Source: Betaproteobacteria bacterium (GTDB lineage Bacteria; Pseudomonadota; Gammaproteobacteria; Burkholderiales; Casimicrobiaceae). Taken from it: a stretch of 64,000 nt of DNA. The position numbers were made by a program, and so were the translations under genes. Positions within the stretch are counted from its first letter, which is position 1. Every line of letters starts with the position of its first letter. Below the pieces are notes generated by a model. It was not told the origin of the DNA, searched no databases, and saw nothing but the letters and a program-made list of their open reading frames with translations. Location: assembly GCA_009778785.1 (NCBI GenBank), contig WRFN01000005.1, positions 1-64,000 of the forward strand, in the 5' to 3' direction. Below are positions 9,801 to 16,299 of the stretch, one piece after another.

Positions 9801-12296
9801 TGCGTGCCGATGGCGACGCAAAACGCGGAAGGCAACTGGACGGTGGCCGAAGGCGCGAGCTGTACTCTGGGAACCTCCGGCGGCATGCCGCCCTACGGCT
9901 ATTCCTTTGAGGAAGTTACCTACGGCCCGACGGGCAGCATCCAGACCTTGAGCGGCGACTTCACCGTTCCGGTAGGCGGCATCGACGGCCTGACCGCGAC
10001 TGTGACGATCTCGAACAACCCGTCCGCTCCCGTGCAAGGCACGGTCGTCTTCGATTCGTCGATTCCGGCGGCGGTGGCGGCCACCGGGGCGACGCCGCAC
10101 TTGGCGCTCTCGTGCATCCCCATCGAAATGCAAACCGCCGTCAACCAATGGATCGTGGCCGAAGGCGCGAGTTGCAACCTGACAACGGCGGGCGGCATGC
10201 CGCCGCTCGGCTATTCGTTTGATACCGTCACCTACAGCTCAAGTTCGGGCAGCATTCAGGCGGCCAGCGGCAACTTCATCGTTCCCGTGGGCGGGATGAC
10301 CGACATCGTCGCTACCGTGACGATAAAGAACAATCCCGCCGCCACTGTGCACGCCACTATCGCCTGGGATTCGAGCGTCGCCCCGGCCGTGTCGGCGACC
10401 GGCGCGCTGCCGCACCTGACTCTGACTTGTACGCCGATGGCCACGCAGGACTCGCCCAACGACTGGACGGTGGCCGAAGGCGCTGCCTGCTCGCTGGGAA
10501 CGACCGGCGGGATGCCGCCGCCCGGATACTCCTTCAACGCGGTGGCCTACGCTTCGACGCCGGCCGGGCAAATTCAGGCTCTAAGCGGTGACTTCACGGT
10601 TCCGGTGGGCGGAGCCGCTTTGACCGCGACCGTGACCGTCTCGAACAACCCCTCCACCACTTTGCGCGGCACCGTGAGTTTCGATCCGTCAATCGATCCG
10701 GCGGTGGCGGCGACCGGCATGCCGCCGAACCTGACGCTCATGTGTACGCCGATAGAAACGCGAACCGCCGTCAACAACTGGATCGTTGCCGAAGGCGCAA
10801 GCTGCAACCTGACGACGGCGGGAGGCATGCCGCCGCCGGGATACTCCTTTGACACCGTGTTCTTCGGCCCGGCCGGCGTCATCGGCGCGACCAGCGGCGA
10901 CTTCACCGTGCCCGTGGGCGGCGGCAACCTCACGGCAATCGTGACGATTCGGAACAATCCTGCGGTCGGCGTGAGCGCAACCATCGCCTGGGATTCGGGC
11001 ATCGCCCCGGCAGTGGCGGCGACCGGCGCACTGCCGCACCTGACCCTGACCTGCACCCCGATGGCGACGCAAAACGCCGAAGGCAACTGGACGGTGGCGA
11101 GCGGCGCGAATTGCACTCTCGGAACCTCCGGCGGCATGCCGCCGCCCGGCCATTCTTTCAGCGTGGTGAGTTATAGCGGCGGCGCGATTGACCCGACGAC
11201 GGGCGTCTTTACCGTGCCGTCGGGCGGCGCGAATCTTGCCGCCACGATCACGATCTCCAACAATCCCGCCGTCACCGTCAGCGGCGCGGTCGTCTTCGAC
11301 GCCTCGGTTGCTCCGGCCATCGCGGCCGGCGGAACCCTGCCGCACCTGACTCTGACCTGTGTTCCGATGGCGGCTCAAAACGCCGAAGGCAACTGGACGG
11401 TGGCGAGCAGCGCCAGTTGCACGCTGGGAACCTCCGGCGGCATGCCGCCGCCCGGCTATTCTTTCGGCGCGGTGAGTTATAGCGGCGGCACGATTGACCC
11501 GACGACCGGCGCTTTCGTTGTGCCGAGCGCGGGCATCTCCTCGCTCGTCGCGGCGGTGACCTTGGATCTCAATCCGCCGGTTGGCGTGAGCGGCATGACC
11601 ACTTTCGTGCCGGCGGTCGCGGGCGGAATCCTGCCCACGCTGACGCTGACGTGCGATCCGGCGGCGACGGCGATCAGGACCAACGCCTGGAGCGCCAACG
11701 CCGGCGCGAGCTGCGTGCTGGGAACGATCGGCGGCATGCCGCCGCCCGGGTATTCCTTCGATGTCGTGACCTTCGGCCCGAGCCTCACCGTTGACCCGAT
11801 GGACGGAACGTTCACCGTACCGGCGGGCGGCATTTCCAACCTCATGGCGGCGATGGCGTTGAACCTCAACGACTTCATCTTCGCCAGCGGCACGGCCTCT
11901 CTGGATCTGTCGGTCGATCCGGCGCTGGCGGCGAGAAGCACGTTACCGCAGTTGATGCTGACGTGCATACCGGCAGCCGCGCCCTTGGGCGCCGACAGTT
12001 GGATCGCCAACGAAGGCGCCAGTTGCACGCTGTCCACCATCGGCGGCACGCCGCCGGCGGGCTATTTGTTCGCGGTGATGGCCTACGGTCCCTCCGGCGT
12101 CGTTGATCCGGCAACCGGCATGTTTTACATGCCGGCCGGTGGCATCACCAATTTGAGCGCGCTGTTGACTCTGACGAGAGGGCCGGCAGCGGGCAGCACG
12201 CCGATTCCGGCTCTCGACCCGAAGGCGTTGCTGATGCTGGCCGTGGCTTTCCTGTTGATCGGCAGCAGGAAGATCAGGAGAAATAGAGCGCGATAG
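831..12296 (+). CDS. Giant exported repeat protein (~3,821 aa) with IPTL-CTERM-like tail
   Basis: Start chosen at ATG 831 because GGGAG lies 6 nt upstream; an in-frame ATG at 789 has no comparable site. Residues 1-45 look like a signal peptide (hydrophobic core LFFAFLCALFAAPLSAQA). Residues ~46-290 form a non-repetitive N-terminal domain I do not recognise, containing a GCPGC motif. From about nucleotide 1,710 to 12,150 there are roughly 34 repeats of 97-106 residues. Each shows a Cys before a variable segment, W-x-V-x-x-G-A-S-C, then T-x-G-G-x-P-P-x-G-Y-S and a closing F-x-V-P-x-G-G-I. The two Cys per repeat suggest one disulfide per Ig-like unit (inference). The C-terminus has STPIPALDPKALLMLAVA, a hydrophobic stretch and an Arg-rich end, like an IPTL-CTERM sorting signal with IPAL in place of IPTL. 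Likely a surface or secreted structural/adhesive protein; exact role unknown. Confidence 0.9.
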   Translation: MPFGILFSWLAQARKLQQGFRLARPVLFFAFLCALFAAPLSAQAQNQMLVLGGAANGNVDNAWDAFQAEATSRGMTAIDGRTALANPDTPLPITANTKLIVAVTAGGVVETNRMNELINAMKTRPDLLIVAFLDGCPGCNLENILYPFVQQGINEIQPSTWPTIQLDTALSIYFDAQLNTSSPYAGPFATLLPTMRGHNYTPFLNVPNDFVLYRQGVGLSGANASADPNNVLGMLLPKAFSKNGQGACVFLIADSDTWNGNYSSQFPNITKAFTNAAMDANGACSMKAITIRGSTAFSPAIAGGTQPSLSVSCTPTATSTGSNTWQILMSGGGGTASCTLTRTGGVAPPGYSLGTTTTYSSTSGTMNATTGAFTVPFSATIFDVAATVPITLNPIVTASNNSGTVAFSPAITGGTVPTMTLNCTPAATSTGVNSWNVNVGAACTLGLTGGAAPPGYAMSTVTYGPSGTVNASTGAFTVPSGGITTLSATVALVTNPLVTVSGAVTGGVAFSPAITGGTLPTLTLSCASSITPTSTGTNAWTVPQGSSCTLGRTGGVAPPGYTIGATTIYAPTPTVNASTGAFTVPAGGITTLLATAPLTTNAPAPISGTVAFSPAITGGTAPTLTLSCASSITPTANGTNAWNVPQGASCTLGRTGGTPPPGYSFGAVTYGPSGTINTSTGVFIVPAGGLTDLTATVALTTNASVPVSGTVAFDPAITGGTFPTLTLACASSITPTSTATNAWTVPQGSSCTLGTTGGIAPPGYTIGTPVTYAPTATVNASTGVFTVPAGGITTLLATVPLTTNATVPVSGSVAFDPAITGGTLPTLTLACASSITPTANGTNAWNVPQGASCTLGRTGGTPPPGYSLAGVTYGPAGSINASSGAFAVPTGGITDLTATVEITLNTSVEVSASIAWAAGTTAGGTLPALTLTCIPMATPDGANTWSVAGGAACTLGTTGGTPPPGYSLDTVTYGPSGSIQALSGDFTVPMAGINTLTATVSTRNNPTATVSAAIAWEGATDPAVAVTGTLPELTLNCVPMAASTGTNSWTVAEGAHCTLGTESGFPPYGYSFDEVTYGPHGSINATSGDFTVPVGGITTLTAAVSIIGNPSATVSGTIAFDPAIPTAVAMTGAVPHLTLTCTPMATLDSPNHWTVAEGASCTMGTTGGMPPYGYSFDTVTYGPTGSIQPVSGSFTVPVGGITTLTANVTIDNNPNTTVQAGIAWDPSISSAVAATGTLPNLTLNCVPMATQNVPGNWTVAEGASCTLGTTGGFPPYGYSFGAVTYGPTGSIQASSGDFTVPVGGVTLTASMAITNNPTSDVQASIAWDSSIPSAVAATGALPSLTLNCTPMATQDSPGNWTAAEGSSCTLGTTGGMPPYGYSFSTITYGVSGSPSGSINAASGDFTVPAGGITDLTVTVAISNNPNTTVQASIDWDSSIPPVVAATGTLPHVTLSCVPMATQNGEGNWTAAEGASCALGVSGGFPPYGYSFDTVIYGGGANATTGAFTVPVGGITTLTETMTITNNADVTVQAAIEWDSSIPSAVAATGALPNLTLICVPVAAQDALGSWTVAEGANCTLGTTGGTPPYGYSFAGVTYASTSGGAIQAVSGHFTAPEGGIDLTATVAISNNPNTTVQASIAWDSSIASAVAATGALPTLTLNCVPMASQNAPGSWTVAEGASCTLGTTGGAPPYGYSFEEVTYGPTGSIQALSGDFTVPVGGVTLTATMAIVNNPNTAVHATVAWDSSIASAVSATGTLPRLTLTCVPMATEDSPGNWLVAEGASCTLGTTGGSPPYGYSFDEVTYGPTGSIQTSSGDFTVPVGGTTLTATMAITHNPAVTVTGTMAWDPAIASAVAMTGALPHLTLACVPMATQNTEGNWTVAEGAVCTMGTTGGMPPYGYSFDEITYGPAGSINTATGDFTVPVGGIGLTATVTITGNPSAAVHATIAWDSAIPSAVSATGALPHLTLNCVPMATQDSPGNWTVAEGASCTLGTSGGMPPYGYSFSTVTYSPNGTINATSGAFIVPVGGASTLAATVAITNNPSATVSAAIAWNSSISPAVAATGTLPHVTLSCVPMATQNSEANWTVAEGASCTLGISGGFPPYGYSFAGVTYGGGADPTAGTFIVPVGGITTLTETMAITDNPVVTVSGTVAFSPAIPGGTVPHLTLDCVPMATPTTTNNWTVAEGASCTLGTTGGTPPPGYSLGAVTYGGGADPTTGAFTVPVSGINTLTATVALTLNDVVPVSGTVAFNPAITGGTAPTLTLSCDSSITPTATGTNAWTVNEGASCTLGTTGGTPPPGYSLGAVTYGGGATPTTGAFIVPVGGINTLTATVALTTNAAVPVSGTVAFNPAITGGTLPTLTLSCDSSITPTANGTNAWTVNEGASCTLGTTGGTPPPGYSLGTVTYGGGADPAAGTFIVPVGGMTTLTATVALNLNDLVNVTGAVGWDSSIPSAVAATGTLPSPTLACTPDATATGAGAWTVHEGASCTLGTAGGAPPYGYSFAGVTYTSTSGGAIQAVSGHFTAPTGGIDLTATVAISNNPNTNVQASIAWNSSIAPAVSATGTLPSLTLNCVPMAAQNAPGSWTVAEGASCTLGTTGGSPPYGYSFDVVTYGPSGSIQALSGDFTVPAGGVTLTATMSIVNNPNTTVQATIVFDPSIPSATAATGTLPSLTLNCVPMAAQNAPGSWTVAEGASCTLGTTGGSPPYGFSFDAVTYGPSGSIQALSGDFTVPVGGTALTATMAITNNPSITVTGLIAFDATVPTATAMTGTLPHLTLNCTPMATQNAEGNWTVAEGAVCTMGTTGGMPPYGYSFAAVTYGPSGSIQPVSGDFTAPPGDIDFDATVTITGNPSAAVHATIAWDSAIASAVAATGALPHLTLNCVPMATQDSPGNWTVAEGASCTLGTSGGMPPYGYSFSAVTYSPNGTINATSGAFVVPVGGISTLAATVTITGNPAATVSAAIAWDSSVPLAVAATGSLPRLTLNCVPMATQNAEGNWTVAEGASCTLGTSGGMPPYGYSFEEVTYGPTGSIQTLSGDFTVPVGGIDGLTATVTISNNPSAPVQGTVVFDSSIPAAVAATGATPHLALSCIPIEMQTAVNQWIVAEGASCNLTTAGGMPPLGYSFDTVTYSSSSGSIQAASGNFIVPVGGMTDIVATVTIKNNPAATVHATIAWDSSVAPAVSATGALPHLTLTCTPMATQDSPNDWTVAEGAACSLGTTGGMPPPGYSFNAVAYASTPAGQIQALSGDFTVPVGGAALTATVTVSNNPSTTLRGTVSFDPSIDPAVAATGMPPNLTLMCTPIETRTAVNNWIVAEGASCNLTTAGGMPPPGYSFDTVFFGPAGVIGATSGDFTVPVGGGNLTAIVTIRNNPAVGVSATIAWDSGIAPAVAATGALPHLTLTCTPMATQNAEGNWTVASGANCTLGTSGGMPPPGHSFSVVSYSGGAIDPTTGVFTVPSGGANLAATITISNNPAVTVSGAVVFDASVAPAIAAGGTLPHLTLTCVPMAAQNAEGNWTVASSASCTLGTSGGMPPPGYSFGAVSYSGGTIDPTTGAFVVPSAGISSLVAAVTLDLNPPVGVSGMTTFVPAVAGGILPTLTLTCDPAATAIRTNAWSANAGASCVLGTIGGMPPPGYSFDVVTFGPSLTVDPMDGTFTVPAGGISNLMAAMALNLNDFIFASGTASLDLSVDPALAARSTLPQLMLTCIPAAAPLGADSWIANEGASCTLSTIGGTPPAGYLFAVMAYGPSGVVDPATGMFYMPAGGITNLSALLTLTRGPAAGSTPIPALDPKALLMLAVAFLLIGSRKIRRNRAR
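1710..12150 (+). repeat. ~34 tandem protein-coding repeats of about 300 bp
   Basis: The coding repeats have a period of about 290-320 bp. Early units (to ~3.55 kb) and units around 7.27-8.15 kb share the SPAITGGT...SSITPT type; most others share the AVAATGALPHLTL...PMATQ type. Adjacent units at about 8.56-8.76 and 8.86-9.06 kb are nearly identical in DNA, showing recent duplication or gene conversion. Blocks at ~5.43-6.97 kb and ~8.17-9.72 kb match at a constant offset of about 2.74 kb. Confidence 0.85.
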
Positions 12297-12336
12297 TGAG
12301 GCGGTCGCCTTGCTGGTCGCGAGTAAAAAGCAGCGC

Positions 12337-12367
12337 AAAAACGGCGAGCCTAGGCCCGCCGTTTTTT
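12337..12367 (+). terminator. Rho-independent terminator after the giant gene
   Basis: ACGGCG and CGCCGT form a stem around AGCCTAGGCC, followed by a run of six T. It lies about 40 nt after the TAG of the giant repeat gene and just before the convergent tRNA-Pro. Confidence 0.7.
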
Positions 12368-12375
12368 ATTGACCG

Positions 12376-12452
12376 TGGTCGGGGTGAGAGGATTTGAACC
12401 TCCGGCCTCTACGTCCCGAACGTAGCGCTCTACCAGGCTAAGCTACACCCCG
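12376..12452 (-). tRNA. tRNA-Pro(CGG)
   Basis: The minus strand folds as a full cloverleaf: acceptor CGGGGTG/CACCCCG, anticodon loop TTCGGGA giving anticodon CGG, T-arm GGAGG-TTCAAAT-CCTCT and an encoded CCA. It is 77 nt long and sits directly downstream of ispB on the same strand. Confidence 0.95.
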
Positions 12453-12480
12453 TTTGTGGAATCTCTCTGTCAACCGGCGG

Positions 12481-13461
12481 TCAGAACGACCGTCCGGCGG
12501 CAAAGGAGCATAATTGTATCAGGGTTTCCTTGTCCGGCGAAGCGGGTTCCGCCGATAAGCATGCCGCCGCTCTGGCGGCTTCGTCGCGGGCGCGCGATTG
12601 GGTGTAGGTCAGCGCGTCGGTTTGCTTCAAAACTGCGATCAGCGCCGAAAAATCGGTCAACCCGCCGTCCTCGTTCGCATGCTCGATGGCGTGTCGCACC
12701 ACCGCCACGTCGTCCGCCGACCCGACCGCCATCGCCCGAATCAGCGGCAGCGTCATTTTGCCCTCGGCCAGATCGTCGCCCAGATTCTTGCCGATGGCGG
12801 CGGCATCGCCGGTGTAGTCGAGCAAGTCGTCCATGATTTGAAACGCCGTCCCCAGATGCATGCCGTAGTTGGCAAAGGCGGTTTCGCGCGACGCATCGAC
12901 GCCCGCCAGCAGCGCGCCCAGCCGACTCGCCGCTTCAAACAGTTTGGCGGTTTTGCGCTGAATCACTTCGACGTAAATCTGCTCATCGAGGTTCACGTCG
13001 CCGGTGTTCATCAACTGCTGCACTTCTCCGGCAGCGATGATGTTGGTGGCGTCGGCCAGAATTTGCAGCACGCGCATCGAATCAACCGACACCATCATCT
13101 GAAACGAGCGCGAATACAAAAAATCGCCGACCAGCACCGAGGCGGCATTGCCGAATTCGGTGTTGGCGGTAGGACGACCGCGACGCTGCGCCGACTCATC
13201 GACCACGTCGTCGTGCAGCAGCGTTGAGGTGTGAATCATTTCGATGACCGCCGCCAGCGTGTGGTGGTGAACGCCACGATAGCCGCAGGCGCGAGCGACG
13301 AGCAAGAGCAACGCCGGGCGCAGTCGCTTGCCGCCGCTGCCGATGATGTAATCGGCGACGCTGCGCACCAGCAGCACGTCCGAATCGAGACCGACGCGCA
13401 GCACACGATCCACCGCCGCCATGTCGTCGCCTATGGCTTGTTTGAGAAAATCGATTTGCAC
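12481..13461 (-). CDS. ispB: Octaprenyl diphosphate synthase (trans-isoprenyl diphosphate synthase)
   Basis: This cytoplasmic enzyme elongates farnesyl diphosphate with isopentenyl diphosphate to make the side chain of ubiquinone/menaquinone. The 326-residue length is usual for the family. Visible motifs are GSGGKRLRP (substrate binding), the first Asp-rich motif LLHDDVVDESAQRRG with its trailing Arg pair, and the second Asp-rich motif FQIMDDLLDYTGD with the following GKNLGDDLAEGKMTLP. The start is GTG at 13461, giving an N-terminus that aligns with E. coli IspB; the upstream ribosome site is weak. A menA-like prenyltransferase at 24.3 kb could use such a polyprenyl product, though the genes are not linked. 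Confidence 0.93.
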   Translation of the reverse strand: MQIDFLKQAIGDDMAAVDRVLRVGLDSDVLLVRSVADYIIGSGGKRLRPALLLLVARACGYRGVHHHTLAAVIEMIHTSTLLHDDVVDESAQRRGRPTANTEFGNAASVLVGDFLYSRSFQMMVSVDSMRVLQILADATNIIAAGEVQQLMNTGDVNLDEQIYVEVIQRKTAKLFEAASRLGALLAGVDASRETAFANYGMHLGTAFQIMDDLLDYTGDAAAIGKNLGDDLAEGKMTLPLIRAMAVGSADDVAVVRHAIEHANEDGGLTDFSALIAVLKQTDALTYTQSRARDEAARAAACLSAEPASPDKETLIQLCSFAAGRSF

Positions 13462-13547
13462 GCGCGTTGAATTCCGTAGGAAAGGAATATTGTAACCTTA
13501 GATCAGGGGATCGGGAATCAGGGGGCAGAAAACCCAAACGGAGATAA

Positions 13548-14542
<995 letters not shown>

Positions 14543-14543
<1 letters not shown>

Positions 14544-15238
14544 TGGCTTCCGGCGCGCCGCTGTCCGATCTGAAAACGCTGTGGCAACACGCGCAGCGGG
14601 AAGCGCACGCGCCCGAAAACGAAACGGCGCCATCCTTGCCATTGCGTCGCGCGCCATCTCACGGCGCGGGCAGAGCGCCGGCGAAACCCGCGAAAACCAC
14701 CGAAGCGCAGATTTTTCAACATCAAATGCGCCACGACAAAGTGGTGGCGTTGCCGCCGCCGTCGCGGGCGGTGATCGAAACCCCGCGTCCGCTGCCGGTG
14801 CCGAAGCAACGGTTGCGCGACGAGAGCGAAGTGCTGGCGCTCGCCAAGTATGGCGAATCGCCATCGCCGACAACGTGGGACATCGGGCAGGAACTCGAAG
14901 ATGATCAGACGTTTTTGCGCGCCGGGTTGTCGCCCGATATTTTGCGCAAGCTGCGACGCGGGCAATGGACGATACAACGCGAGCTGGATTTGCACGGATT
15001 GGTGGTTGACGAAGCGCACGATGCGCTGGTCGATCTTCTGGTCGAAGCGCGCTCGCGCGGCTGGCGCTGCGTGCGAATCATTCACGGTAAAGGGCTGACC
15101 TCGCCGGACAAAACGCCGGTGCTCAAAGGCAAGGTGCGGCGCTGGCTGGCGTTGTGGGACGATGTGCTGGCGTATTGCGAACCGGCGCACCATGCGGGCG
15201 GCGGCGGGGCGGTGGTGGTTTTGTTGCGGGGGCGGTAG
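14543..15238 (+). CDS. Smr-domain protein (MutS2 C-terminal-like nuclease domain)
   Basis: A 231-residue protein whose N-terminal half is basic and low complexity, followed by a Smr domain. The core shows ELDLHGLVVDEAHDALVDLL and then RCVRIIHGKGLTS, the LDLHG and HGKG motifs of the family; these domains bind or nick nucleic acids. The C-terminus is YCEPAHHAGGGGAVVVLLRG, also typical. The ATG overlaps the trxB stop by one base (TGATG), so it is in a trxB-smr operon. The exact substrate is not known for this branch. Confidence 0.88.
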
Positions 15239-15333
15239 AGGGGCGACAGGATGCCGCCCCGGCGATCCTCTCGCCCGCTTGCGGGAAAAGGGGAGGAGAG
15301 GGAAATGATGTACAGGATGAAACCAACAGCGCT

Positions 15334-15600
15334 TTAAGGCTTGCTCTCACTTTGCGCATCGGCGGGCGGCGCGGCGGTGGTGGCGTCGCGCTCGGCGTCG
15401 TCGATGCGTTGCTGCATCTCTTTCTGAGCTTCGTCGATTTTTTTCTTCGCCGCTTCCAGTTGTTGCCTGGCGCGCTCGGCCTCTTCGGCTTTCAGTTTTG
15501 CTTCCGCCGCTGCCGTGGCGGCGGTGTCAGCGCCGCAGCCGGTCAACAGAGGCGAGATCAGAGCCAATGTGATTGCCAGAGCCAAAAGAAATTTTTTCAT
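15334..15600 (-). CDS. Small coiled-coil lipoprotein
   Basis: An 88-residue protein with a lipoprotein signal peptide: MKKFLLALAITLALI then LLTGCGAD, the Cys at residue 22 being the expected lipidation site. The remainder is Ala/Glu/Lys/Gln-rich with heptad-like spacing (KLKAEEAERARQQLEAAKKK), predicting a long coiled-coil, then a Pro/Ala-rich tail. The overall design resembles small Lpp/OmpA-anchoring-type lipoproteins, but no family is recognised. It lies 24 nt downstream of the PEBP gene on the same strand, suggesting cotranscription. Confidence 0.75.
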   Translation of the reverse strand: MKKFLLALAITLALISPLLTGCGADTAATAAAEAKLKAEEAERARQQLEAAKKKIDEAQKEMQQRIDDAERDATTAAPPADAQSESKP

Positions 15601-15624
15601 GGTGACCTCGTCGGTTCGTTGCCG

Positions 15625-16257
15625 TTATTTCGCCAATCTCGGATTGAGCGTGTAAAGCCCCGTCAGCGACGCTTGCGCCAGCACGTGTTGCCGCATCGCC
15701 AGCCGCACGGCTTGCCCGCTCCATTTGCCGTCCACGCGAAGGTGCGGAACGTCGAGCGCGAACAGCGTGAAGATGTAGTGGTGAACGATGCTGTCGTTCC
15801 ACGGCGGGCAGGGGCCGTCGTAGCCGTAGTAATCGCCGCACATGCCGGGGTCGCCCGCGAACCAGCCGGTGTAATCGTTGAGGCCGTGCCGCATGTTGCC
15901 CGGCAACGAAAGCAATTCCGGTTTGCCGCGCGGCGTGATGCCGCGGCAGTGACTGCCGACAGCGATTTCACGTTGCGCCGCCGGAATGTCGATCAGCACC
16001 CAATGAAAGAAATCGACGCGCGGCAACGATGCCGGCACTTCGCGGCCTTCTTGATTGACATCATCGCCGCGACTGGGCACATCTTTGTCGTGGCAGATCA
16101 GCGCGAAAGATTGCGTGCCGGTCGGCACGTCGCTCCACGCCAGATGCGGGTTGCGGTTGTCGGACAAGGCGACGTGTTGCGCCGCGTCGATAACGCAGAA
16201 CGCAAATTCGCCGGGGATCGTGCTCAAATCCGCAAAGCTGTTACTCCACAGTTTCAT
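15625..16257 (-). CDS. YbhB/YbcL-type phosphatidylethanolamine-binding (Raf kinase inhibitor-like) protein
   Basis: A 210-residue cytoplasmic PEBP-fold protein without a signal peptide. Diagnostic parts are NPHLAWSDVPTGTQSFAL, the CHDKDVPSR segment, FFHWVLIDIP, and YDGPCPPWNDSIVHHYIF, which matches the conserved GPxPP...HxY ligand pocket. Bacterial members bind small anionic ligands; their physiological role is mostly unknown. Slightly longer than the ~160-180-residue average because of an insertion around NMRHGLNDYTGWFAG, seen also in some proteobacterial homologues. It precedes the small lipoprotein gene. Confidence 0.85.
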   Translation of the reverse strand: MKLWSNSFADLSTIPGEFAFCVIDAAQHVALSDNRNPHLAWSDVPTGTQSFALICHDKDVPSRGDDVNQEGREVPASLPRVDFFHWVLIDIPAAQREIAVGSHCRGITPRGKPELLSLPGNMRHGLNDYTGWFAGDPGMCGDYYGYDGPCPPWNDSIVHHYIFTLFALDVPHLRVDGKWSGQAVRLAMRQHVLAQASLTGLYTLNPRLAK

Positions 16258-16299
16258 CGTTGTTTCCTTTACAAGAACAGAGTTGTTTGACAGACATTC

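Noticed and set aside
1710..12150. Regular repeats as a CRISPR array
   Set aside because: The period is ~300 bp, the repeats are coding, and there are no unique spacers between identical short repeats.
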